DNA of 8,852 bases, from the NCBI GenBank assembly GCA_048394785.1, contig DBFJGL010000068.1:1-8852 (forward strand), given 5' to 3'. The position numbers and the translations under genes were made by a program. Positions 1 through 6,675 of this stretch are shown piece by piece. A model generated the notes under the pieces. The model did no database searches. It worked only from the letters and a program-made list of their open reading frames with translations, and was not told the origin of the DNA. The stretch's first letter is position 1. Every line of letters starts with the position of its first letter. Origin of the DNA: DBFJGL01 sp048394785 (lineage in GTDB: Bacteria > Bacillota > Clostridia > Christensenellales > CAG-917).

Positions 1-1336
1 CACGCTCGGCGAGCGTATCGTATAAAGGCAGTTGTCCCATTACTCTCATTACAATAAACGAAACCAGCATCGCAAGCGACATCGGCAGCATAAGCATTAC
101 GCTTCCCGTAAGTTCGTAACAGAGAACCGTTACCGTTATCGGCGCGCATATGCTCGCCCCGAAAAAAACGCACATACCTACCGCGACGGTAGCGGCAAAA
201 AACACTCCCGACACCCCTGCCGCTTCCAACACAAAACCGACCACGCCTCCGAGCAGTGCGCCTATTGCAAGCAGAGGAACCATCATACCGCCGGTTGCTC
301 CCGAACGGAAGCACATAAACACCAAAGCCGCCTTTACGAAAAACAGTATGACGCCCGTGTCCGCGGCAAATTTATGATCCAGCAACGCGTTTATCGCGCT
401 CAGTCCGCCTCCCGTACTCTCAGGGAAAAATACGTTGACTGCCGCCGTAACCGCAAACGCGGCAATCAACACCGCTATCGACGGAATGCGGCTTTTACCG
501 GACGTTTTTTGCAGCTTAAATACGATTTTATTAAATATAAACGCAACAAGCGGACAAAGCAGTCCGAGAACGGGCGCAACCCAGAGAAGGTTGAAATCAA
601 TATAAATTCCGCTCGCTTCGGGAATGAAGAAAACGCTTTTGCCCAAGGCTTCCCATATGGGGGCTTTTACGACGATTGCAAACAACACCGATATGAGCGA
701 GCACGCAACCGTAAGCGGATTGAACTTGCGCCGTATCTCCTCCTGTACGAAAATTACGGCGGTGAATGGCGCGCCGAACGCGCAGGCGATGCCTGCCGCC
801 GCACCTGCGTTTGCCACGTGACGTTTATAGCCGTTGCCGTCAAGCATACCTTCTACGCCGTGTCCGAGTCCCGCACCGAGTTGTACGGACGGTCCCTCCG
901 CGCCTACGCTCAAACCGGCGACGAAAGACATCGAACTTCCGAAAAACGTGGCGATTGCCATACGCTTCCAATCGAGTTCTTTCTTGTTGTTGAGCATACT
1001 TTCGGTGCGGGGAATACCGCTTCCTTTCGCTTCGGGAATTTTTTTGATAAAAAGCCACATCGCCGCACCGAGGGCTGCAAGCAGCAATATGTATAAAGGC
1101 AAAAATCTGAGGTCGGCGGCAATACTGCCCGACAGTTTGCGCGCAAATTCGCTCAAAACGTCCAAGAGATAATTGAACAGGCTGACCGCAACCCCGACGG
1201 TCACTCCCGTAATCGCGCTCAAAGTAAGCAATGGAAGCAGTTTGAATTTTATAAACTCGCCGCAGGTCGGATATTTCACCGCGTCCGCTGCGTCGCTCAT
1301 TTCAAAACTGTTTTTAACGGCGTCCTTGACTCTCAT
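1..1336 (-). CDS. ClC-family chloride channel or Cl-/H+ antiporter, 3' end beyond window
   Basis: The open frame runs from ATG at 1336 to the left window edge (445 codons, no stop), so the C-terminus is missing. It is an integral membrane protein with many hydrophobic helices. Canonical ClC motifs are in order: GSGIP at residues 105-109 (anion-binding Ser106), GAEGP at 145-149 (external gating Glu147), FVQEE at 196-200 (candidate internal proton Glu) and PLYD at 437-440 (central Tyr439). These positions track closely with S107, E148, E203 and Y445 of the E. coli antiporter. Both glutamates are kept, which favours a Cl-/H+ antiporter over a pure channel, but that is inference. The GMMVP stretch at 350-354 stands where E. 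coli has GIFAP. No good Shine-Dalgarno precedes ATG 1336, and the in-frame ATG at 1300 is no better. It lies 19 bp after the mscS stop, so translational coupling is plausible. Any C-terminal CBS domain would be outside the window. Confidence 0.93.
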   Translation of the reverse strand, partial: MRVKDAVKNSFEMSDAADAVKYPTCGEFIKFKLLPLLTLSAITGVTVGVAVSLFNYLLDVLSEFARKLSGSIAADLRFLPLYILLLAALGAAMWLFIKKIPEAKGSGIPRTESMLNNKKELDWKRMAIATFFGSSMSFVAGLSVGAEGPSVQLGAGLGHGVEGMLDGNGYKRHVANAGAAAGIACAFGAPFTAVIFVQEEIRRKFNPLTVACSLISVLFAIVVKAPIWEALGKSVFFIPEASGIYIDFNLLWVAPVLGLLCPLVAFIFNKIVFKLQKTSGKSRIPSIAVLIAAFAVTAAVNVFFPESTGGGLSAINALLDHKFAADTGVILFFVKAALVFMCFRSGATGGMMVPLLAIGALLGGVVGFVLEAAGVSGVFFAATVAVGMCVFFGASICAPITVTVLCYELTGSVMLMLPMSLAMLVSFIVMRVMGQLPLYDTLAER

Positions 1337-1355
1337 TTCCCGATAAAACAGCGGA

Positions 1356-2249
1356 CTATTTTCTGCCGCGTTTCTTCTTATCCGCTAAAACCGACGGCAC
1401 GTTTTCGTCCGCAGCCGCAATATCCGCGCGCTCCTCCGCCGCCTTTTCGACAGCCATACGCACCGCGACCTGAGCGTCGGGACAAAGCAATCCGTTATCT
1501 TTAAGCACGTTATAAGCCGCCTCGTTCAAATCATAAAAAACGTCCCAATAAAGCTCGCTTCTGACGTGCGCTTTGAGCATCATCGTGACGTAGTCTCTTG
1601 TCTGCTCCTCCATTCTTATGGAATAAGGTATTTCGACGGACACGCGCTCGTCTTTTTCCACCTCTGCGCCGACAAGCCGCTTGACTTCTTCGAGGTCGCA
1701 CCCCTTGGGCACGTATAGAGGCAAATCCACCCTGCGGATTTCGCAGCCGTCGAAATTTATTATGGCGTTGTTTGCGGCGATTGAGTTGGGCACTACTATG
1801 CGTTTTTTATCGTAAGTTATGAGCGTGGTATAAAAGAGGTTGATTGACTCCACAAGCCCTTTTTCGCCGTCGACTTCGATGTAGTCGTCTTTCTTGAAAG
1901 GCTTATTGAATATTATAAGCATACCGCTTGCGAGATTGCTTAAACTGTCCTTTAACGACAAGCCTATCGCCACTCCGCAAGTGCCGAGCACGGTTATAAG
2001 CGACGCGGTGTTGACGCCCATAGTGGCGAGCGCGGACACCATAACGATTATTTTAAGCGTTACGTCAGTAAACGCGACCACAAAAGATATGACGGCTTCG
2101 TCCTGTTTGGTGCGGCGCATAAGTTTTCTGACGATTACCTTGACTATTTTGCACAGCAAAAGTCCAAGAATAATAATCGCTATTCCTATGACTAAATTCA
2201 GCCCCGCATTGGTAAAAAAGGTTTTTATATCGTTTATAACTTGTTCCAT
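1356..2249 (-). CDS. mscS: Small-conductance mechanosensitive channel, MscS family
   Basis: A 297-aa inner-membrane channel of near-standard MscS length (E. coli 286 aa) that opens under membrane tension to release solutes in hypo-osmotic shock. Three hydrophobic helices are visible at about 17-41, 54-76 and 80-113. The last is the Gly/Ala-rich pore helix, with GVNTASLITVLGTCGVAIGL followed by SLKDSLSNLASG, matching the MscS TM3a/TM3b kink region. The beta domain follows (KPFKKDDYIEVDG, 116-128; VPN, 153-155), then the alpha/beta cytoplasmic cage domain to about residue 270 and a charged tail rich in Ala, Glu and Lys that ends KKKRGRK. The start is placed at ATG 2249 because GAGGTG lies three bases upstream. 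An in-frame GTG at 2255 falls inside that Shine-Dalgarno and would add two residues. The gene sits 49 bp after ktrA and 19 bp before clc, in an apparent osmoregulation operon. Confidence 0.95.
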   Translation of the reverse strand: MEQVINDIKTFFTNAGLNLVIGIAIIILGLLLCKIVKVIVRKLMRRTKQDEAVISFVVAFTDVTLKIIVMVSALATMGVNTASLITVLGTCGVAIGLSLKDSLSNLASGMLIIFNKPFKKDDYIEVDGEKGLVESINLFYTTLITYDKKRIVVPNSIAANNAIINFDGCEIRRVDLPLYVPKGCDLEEVKRLVGAEVEKDERVSVEIPYSIRMEEQTRDYVTMMLKAHVRSELYWDVFYDLNEAAYNVLKDNGLLCPDAQVAVRMAVEKAAEERADIAAADENVPSVLADKKKRGRK

Positions 2250-2252
2250 AAG

Positions 2253-2258
2253 CACCTC
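2253..2258 (-). promoter_or_regulatory. Shine-Dalgarno that decides the mscS start
   Basis: GAGGTG on the minus strand ends three bases before ATG 2249. The GTG inside it (2255-2253) is also in frame, but choosing that GTG as start would consume the ribosome binding site. ATG 2249 is therefore preferred. Confidence 0.6.
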
Positions 2259-2298
2259 GCGCTCAAAGCGTTATCTTTATGCGATATAATTTCAATTA

Positions 2299-2979
2299 CT
2301 ATTTTGCGTGTTTCAACAAGAACTCATCCATCGCGTCGATAAGACCGCCTATGACGATTTTATCCGTTTCGGCAAACTGCGTATCGGAGTCGGGCACATA
2401 CACGCCTTCGCTGCCCACCACAAACAGTACGTTGATGTTGTAGTCGTTGCGGATATTGAGCGACACGATATCCTTTCCCGCCCAATGGTCGGGAAGCTTT
2501 ATTTCGGCAATGGAATATCCGTCTTTCATTTCGATTATATCGTTTATATTGGGGTTGAACAGCATAGTCGCGGTACGTCTTGCCGTTTCCGCCTCGGGCA
2601 CTATGATTTTGTCCACGCCTATCTTTTGCAGAATTTTGACGTGTTTTTCATTGCTCGCTTTTGCGATAATATACTTCGCGCCGAGTTCTTTGCAGCAAAG
2701 CGCGCAGATTATGGAAGCCTGTATATTCGCGCCGATTGCAATGATAACGGCGTCGAAAGAATCGATGTCCAACCCTTTCAGCACCGCTTCGTCCGATACG
2801 TCGGCGGTTGCGGTATGCGTTGCAATGCCGACAAACGAATTTGTCAAATCCTCGTCTTCGTCCACGGCGAGAACCTCGCAGCCCATTAAACAAAGACTGC
2901 GCACCATTTCCTGACCGAACCTTCCCAAGCCGAGCACCGCGTACTGTTTGTTGACGTCGCGTATTTTCTTTTTAAGCAT
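2299..2979 (-). CDS. ktrA: KtrA/TrkA-type regulatory subunit of K+ uptake (RCK domains)
   Basis: A 226-aa cytoplasmic protein that forms the nucleotide-binding gating ring on the KtrB pore. The N-terminal RCK_N Rossmann fold shows AVLGLGRFG (GxGxxG at 17-22), an acidic residue ending the second strand (AVD, Asp40) and AIIA-like strands to about residue 140. The C-terminal RCK_C domain spans about 145-222. Length matches KtrA (about 220 aa) rather than the double-length TrkA. The start is ATG 2979, with GGAGG four bases upstream; a longer in-frame ATG at 3006 would overlap ktrB and has no such site. The first G of the Shine-Dalgarno is the last base of the ktrB stop codon, so the two genes are tightly coupled (8 bp gap). 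In this family RCK_N binds ATP/ADP or NAD(H), and RCK_C can bind cyclic di-AMP. Which ligand applies here cannot be read from the sequence. Confidence 0.95.
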   Translation of the reverse strand: MLKKKIRDVNKQYAVLGLGRFGQEMVRSLCLMGCEVLAVDEDEDLTNSFVGIATHTATADVSDEAVLKGLDIDSFDAVIIAIGANIQASIICALCCKELGAKYIIAKASNEKHVKILQKIGVDKIIVPEAETARRTATMLFNPNINDIIEMKDGYSIAEIKLPDHWAGKDIVSLNIRNDYNINVLFVVGSEGVYVPDSDTQFAETDKIVIGGLIDAMDEFLLKHAK

Positions 2980-2987
2980 AATTCCTC

Positions 2988-4352
2988 CTACATAACTATC
3001 GCGCATTCAGGATAAGTTATCTTGCCTTCCGCGCTCGATTTTCCGCCCGTGAAAGAGATGAAGAACGTAAGCGCGCCCACCCTTCCGAGGAACATATTGA
3101 GTATGATTATAATTTTTCCGCCGACGGACAGCCCCGACGTGACGCCGAGCGACAATCCGACGGTGCCGTATGCGCTGACCTGCTCGAAGAACAGTTCTGC
3201 AAAAGTAAAGTTATTGCCGTCGGTGAGAAGCAGCGCGCACATTGAAAGTACCATTATAGTGAGCGCGAGCACCACTACCGCCGCCGCTTTGTGAACTGTC
3301 TTTGAGCCTATCGTCTGTTTATCCACGATTGCGTATTTGCGCTGACGTATTACCGACGTCATAGTCACCACGAGTACGAACAGCGTCGTGACCTTTATGC
3401 CGCCCGCAGTGGAGCCGGGCGCCGCGCCGATAAACATCATTACGTCGGACATAAATACGGACGCAGGGTTCATTGCCGTCAAATCAAAACTGCTGAAACC
3501 TGCGGTTCGCGTCACTATCGCGTGGAAAAACGCGTTCAGAAATTTATCTCCGGTGCTCATTGCGCCCAGAGTTTTCTCATTGTTGAACTCCGCTCCGAAG
3601 AAAAACAGCGTGCCGAACAAAACCATTGCCGCCGTCATAAGGAGCACCACTTTGGTATGCAGTCTGAAATGCCGCCACGTTTTGGAGTCCCAGATATCCA
3701 CGACGACCATAAAGCCCAAACCGCCAATCATAACGAGCGCGGCTATGGGTAAAAGAATGAGCGGGTCGGAAGAAAAACGAGTAAGACTGCCTGCTCCTTC
3801 CGCCGCTATTATATCCATACCTGCATTGCAGAACGCCGACACGCTGTGGAATATTCCGTTCCAGACCGCTTCGCCTGCCGGCATATAAACGGAAAAACCT
3901 CCGATAAGAAAAACCGCGCCGACAAGCTCCGTACCGAAAGTCAAAGCGACTATTCGTCTGAGCGTGCGACGCATCGTCTTTATGTTTCCGCCCGAAATAT
4001 CTTCGTTTATGGCAAGTTTTGAGCTAAGCGATACTCTGCGGCTGAGCAGCATATAAACAAATGACGTCAACGCCATAAAGCCGAGTCCGCCGATTTGTAT
4101 GAGAGTGAGTATGACTACCTGTCCGAATATTGTGTAAGTATCGAAAATATTGAAAACGGAAAGCCCCGTCACGCACGTCGCCGAGGTAGCGGTAAACAAC
4201 GCGTCGAGAAAATTTACGCCGTTGCCCGATTTCGACGCCGCGGGAAGCAGTAAAAAACACGTCCCGATGAGTATTATTGTCAAAAATCCGAACACTATCA
4301 CTCGCGTAGTGGCGGAAGTTTTGTACTTCTTGTTCTTTCTGTTAGCTATCAC
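2988..4352 (-). CDS. ktrB: KtrB-type K+ transporter pore subunit
   Basis: A 454-aa membrane protein of the Trk/Ktr/HKT superfamily that moves K+ (probably Na+-coupled) into the cell. The four pore-loop/filter segments are visible, each with its selectivity Gly: TSATCVTGLS, SVSAFCNAGMD, VTRTAGFSS and SAYGTVGLSLG. They are separated by hydrophobic helices, and the ending YPECAIVM resembles KtrB C-termini. The interrupted third-repeat helix region (GAAPGSTAGGIKVTT) that gates the channel is present. Length fits KtrB (about 445-455 aa). I place the start at GTG 4352 because AGGTG lies four bases upstream, the same arrangement as at mscS and the sulfatase gene. An in-frame ATG at 4376 would add eight residues but has no recognisable Shine-Dalgarno. 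It is the first gene of the leftward operon and directly precedes its partner ktrA. Confidence 0.94.
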   Translation of the reverse strand: MIANRKNKKYKTSATTRVIVFGFLTIILIGTCFLLLPAASKSGNGVNFLDALFTATSATCVTGLSVFNIFDTYTIFGQVVILTLIQIGGLGFMALTSFVYMLLSRRVSLSSKLAINEDISGGNIKTMRRTLRRIVALTFGTELVGAVFLIGGFSVYMPAGEAVWNGIFHSVSAFCNAGMDIIAAEGAGSLTRFSSDPLILLPIAALVMIGGLGFMVVVDIWDSKTWRHFRLHTKVVLLMTAAMVLFGTLFFFGAEFNNEKTLGAMSTGDKFLNAFFHAIVTRTAGFSSFDLTAMNPASVFMSDVMMFIGAAPGSTAGGIKVTTLFVLVVTMTSVIRQRKYAIVDKQTIGSKTVHKAAAVVVLALTIMVLSMCALLLTDGNNFTFAELFFEQVSAYGTVGLSLGVTSGLSVGGKIIIILNMFLGRVGALTFFISFTGGKSSAEGKITYPECAIVM

Positions 4353-4578
4353 AACCCACCTATAATGAGTGTTCATATCTTACAACATTCGGCCGGTAAA
4401 AGCAATCGATTTACGCTATGTGACGCATATGAGTTGCGCATATATATTATGTCGACGTCTTTTATCTTTATTATATATCCTATATATTCGGCTCCGATTT
4501 CGGCATTTTATCGGCGATATTGCTTTTTTCGGCTTGAAATGTCCGCCAAAAAATGCTAACATCTTGGAGAGGTGAATT
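4353..4578. promoter_or_regulatory. AT-rich divergent intergenic region between ktrB and sulfatase
   Basis: This stretch separates two divergent operons and is markedly AT-rich at 4440-4490, with repeated TATATAT runs. On the minus strand a perfect TATAAT occurs at 4475-4470, a possible -10 for the ktr operon, but the -35 position 17 bases upstream (ATCGGA) is poor. If used, it would leave a leader of about 110 nt before the GTG start. I looked for a cyclic di-AMP (ydaO-type) riboswitch, known upstream of some ktr genes, and did not recognise its conserved blocks. No coding sequence is supported here. Confidence 0.5.
4534..4562 (+). promoter_or_regulatory. Candidate sigma-A-type promoter for the sulfatase operon
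   Basis: TTGAAA (4534-4539, five of six matches to the -35 consensus) is followed after exactly 17 bases by TAACAT (4557-4562, four of six). TG sits one base before the -10 (4554-4555), giving an extended -10. The predicted transcription start near 4569 lies only about ten bases before the ATG at 4579 and inside the GGAGAGGTG ribosome binding site. Either the leader is unusually short or the true promoter is elsewhere. Confidence 0.5.
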
Positions 4579-6675
4579 ATGACTGAAAAATACGATTGTC
4601 CGTCTGAAAACGAAGCTGACAACAAGTCAGCCGACGCCGAGGCTTCCGTCCGCGTCGACGAAAACGAAAAACGCGCCGCTTTTGACAGAAAGAAAAGGAT
4701 TTTCGACATCATTTATCTGACGCTGACCGCCGCGTTTGTGTTTGTAATGTGGTGCGGAGGGTTCAATTTTATGCCCCTCTTTGCCGTCGCGCTCGGCATA
4801 GGAGCCGGACTCGTCATCGCCGTTCGCATTCTCAAAAACAAAGGCGTCGGGTTGTTTATATGGATTGCGTACATCGTCGCACTTACGGGCACGTTCGTAT
4901 ATTTCCTTATATGGGGCGCGGAGAGTTTCGGCAAAAATCTGTGGTGGAACGCGGTTCTTATTCTCGCCCCCGTCGCGCTTTCGATCGCAATCGCGATGTT
5001 CGGTAAAATATTCGACGGTAAAAAGCTGAAAGCCGCAACCGCCGTCACCGCCTTCCTTATGGCGGGCACCGCGCTCGTTTACGTGTTTTTTATGAACCTG
5101 CGCGCTATTCCGACCGCGGAAAGAATTTGGGAAGGCCACGACGAATATCTGAACTCCCTTTCCTCCTCCGACAAAAAAACGAATTCACCCAACGTACTCG
5201 TCATTCTTATGGACGATATGGGTTACGGCGACCTTTCCGTTTACAGCTATCTGAAAGACAAGGAGGGCAAAACCCCCACCATCAAAACTCCCAATATCGA
5301 CTCAATCGCAGACAACGGCATTATGATGGAAAACTTTTATTCCGCAAGCCCCGTCTGCTCTCCTTCGAGGTTCAGTATGCTTACGGGAAGATATCCCTCT
5401 CGCGGATACCTCGACAACGTCGTATTCCCCACGGATATTCAATCCACACCTTACTCCATCACTCACTTCGTAAACCCGTTCCAATTCCTCAATAACGTCG
5501 ACGGCATTCTCGGCGACGAAATCACTTTTGCCGAAAGTTTGCAGGCAATGGGTTACAACACCGCCTGTATCGGCAAATGGAATCTCGGCGATTACGGCGA
5601 ATATCTGCCCACCGAACAGGGCTTCGACTATTTCTACGGCAGTTATTACGTCAACGATATGACGCCCTACACTTGGGTGCGCGACACGGGCGGCAATCAC
5701 CCGAACGGAAAAACGCACGAACAGGTTTATTCTCACAAAGACAAAAAAGACCAGTCCGAAACAACCGCGTCTTTAACTGCGGAAGTCGTCAATTTCATAG
5801 AAAGCTCTGTTGAAAACGACAAGAACTTCCTTGCCTATTACACGTCCCCTTGGCCGCATTATCCGATTTTCTCGGATAACAACGGCAACGGCAAAGGCGA
5901 TATTACCGACGACAACTACATAGACTGCATAGAAGAATTCGACAAAGGTTTGGGCGAAATTTTCGACTCGCTCAAAACGCTCAAAAACAAAAATGATGAG
6001 AATGTCTATGACAATACATTGATTATATTCTCGTCGGACAACGGTCCCGGACGAGAGGGCGTCACAGGCGCGCTGAGAGGCAGAAAAAATACCACCTTCG
6101 ACGGCGGTATGAAAGTGCCCCTGCTTGCCAAATACGTCAACGGCGGCATAGGACAGGGCGAAGGCATCGAGAGTACGAGCTTCGATTATCATTATTACGA
6201 CGGCGCGGATACTGCGGGCAAACCCCTCGTCGGCTCGACGAAAGTAATCGACGCAAGCGCAATGATGTTCGACGTTTACCCCACTATTATGCAATACGTT
6301 ACGGGCGGCACGGATAAAATGCCCAAGGATAGAATAATAGACGGCGTCAGTATGTACGATTTGTGGCAGGCGGAACAGCCCGAAAGCCCCATTCATCAAA
6401 AGCTGTTTTATCAGAAACAGGGCAAGTGCCAGGCAATTCAGATGAGATACGAACTCGACGGCAAAACGTACGATTTCAAATACTACGACAGCGTGCGCAC
6501 GGAAAACAGCGCGTTCATAAATCAGGTCTACAAGAACTATCTTTTCAATCTCGACAAGGACGCCGCCGAGGGCTATAATATCTCGATGGCTCATCCCGAG
6601 ATTGCAAACGCTCTCAAAGCCGAACTCAACGCTTTCCGCAAAGAAATGAAAACAAACAGGAGAGGTATCCTCTGA
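4579..6675 (+). CDS. Membrane-anchored Cys-type sulfatase (formylglycine-dependent)
   Basis: A 698-aa hydrolase predicted to remove sulfate esters outside the cell; the substrate is unknown. A polar 40-residue tail ends in basic residues and is followed by five hydrophobic segments (about 42-59, 64-83, 90-112, 122-141, 151-172). With the tail inside, this places the catalytic domain (about 203-698) outside. Sulfatase landmarks are metal ligands D212 and D213 (LMDDMGYGD), signature C260-S-P-S-R with downstream TG at 269-270, K333 in IGKWNLG, H427 in WPHYP, D487 and N488 in SSDNGP, and K503 in RGRKNTTFDGG. The C-terminus has the usual LFNLDKDAAEGYN form. C260 is the residue expected to become formylglycine. 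Oddities are Asn335 where GKWHLG normally has His, and a dockerin-like DNNGNGKGDITD loop at 433-444. The layout resembles LtaS lipoteichoic acid synthase, but LtaS uses Thr as nucleophile. A strong GGAGAGGTG site precedes the ATG, and the stop overlaps the maturase start. Confidence 0.93.
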   Translation: MTEKYDCPSENEADNKSADAEASVRVDENEKRAAFDRKKRIFDIIYLTLTAAFVFVMWCGGFNFMPLFAVALGIGAGLVIAVRILKNKGVGLFIWIAYIVALTGTFVYFLIWGAESFGKNLWWNAVLILAPVALSIAIAMFGKIFDGKKLKAATAVTAFLMAGTALVYVFFMNLRAIPTAERIWEGHDEYLNSLSSSDKKTNSPNVLVILMDDMGYGDLSVYSYLKDKEGKTPTIKTPNIDSIADNGIMMENFYSASPVCSPSRFSMLTGRYPSRGYLDNVVFPTDIQSTPYSITHFVNPFQFLNNVDGILGDEITFAESLQAMGYNTACIGKWNLGDYGEYLPTEQGFDYFYGSYYVNDMTPYTWVRDTGGNHPNGKTHEQVYSHKDKKDQSETTASLTAEVVNFIESSVENDKNFLAYYTSPWPHYPIFSDNNGNGKGDITDDNYIDCIEEFDKGLGEIFDSLKTLKNKNDENVYDNTLIIFSSDNGPGREGVTGALRGRKNTTFDGGMKVPLLAKYVNGGIGQGEGIESTSFDYHYYDGADTAGKPLVGSTKVIDASAMMFDVYPTIMQYVTGGTDKMPKDRIIDGVSMYDLWQAEQPESPIHQKLFYQKQGKCQAIQMRYELDGKTYDFKYYDSVRTENSAFINQVYKNYLFNLDKDAAEGYNISMAHPEIANALKAELNAFRKEMKTNRRGIL
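6661..6673 (+). promoter_or_regulatory. Small hairpin over the maturase ribosome binding site
   Basis: AGAGG-TAT-CCTCT forms a five-base-pair inverted repeat that includes part of the AGGAGAGG Shine-Dalgarno (6658-6665) and the first base of the sulfatase TGA. Ribosomes finishing the sulfatase would melt it, which would fit translational coupling. The three-base loop makes the hairpin marginal. Confidence 0.35.

Noticed and set aside
32..1096. Long plus-strand open frame of 354 codons
   Set aside because: It is antisense to the ClC gene, is Arg/His/Tyr-rich with no domain logic, and the minus-strand frame carries all ClC motifs.
1..1336. Fluoride-specific ClC variant
   Set aside because: The GSGIP and G-x-EGP motifs are of the canonical chloride type; the altered filter residues I associate with fluoride exporters are not seen.
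2308..2889. Plus-strand open frame of 193 codons across ktrA
   Set aside because: It is antisense to a clear RCK-domain gene and has no ribosome binding site or recognisable motif.
4353..4578. Cyclic di-AMP riboswitch upstream of ktrB
   Set aside because: I expected it from family context but could not find its conserved blocks or a terminator/anti-terminator pair.
5773..6594. Minus-strand open frame of 273 codons under the sulfatase
   Set aside because: It is a shadow of the sulfatase frame; the plus frame holds the catalytic residues, and the antisense product shows no recognisable family pattern.
4579..6675. Alternative reading of the five-helix protein as a lipoteichoic acid synthase
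   Set aside because: LtaS uses Thr as nucleophile; this protein has Cys260 in CSPSR, and the neighbouring gene is a Cys-oxidising maturase.
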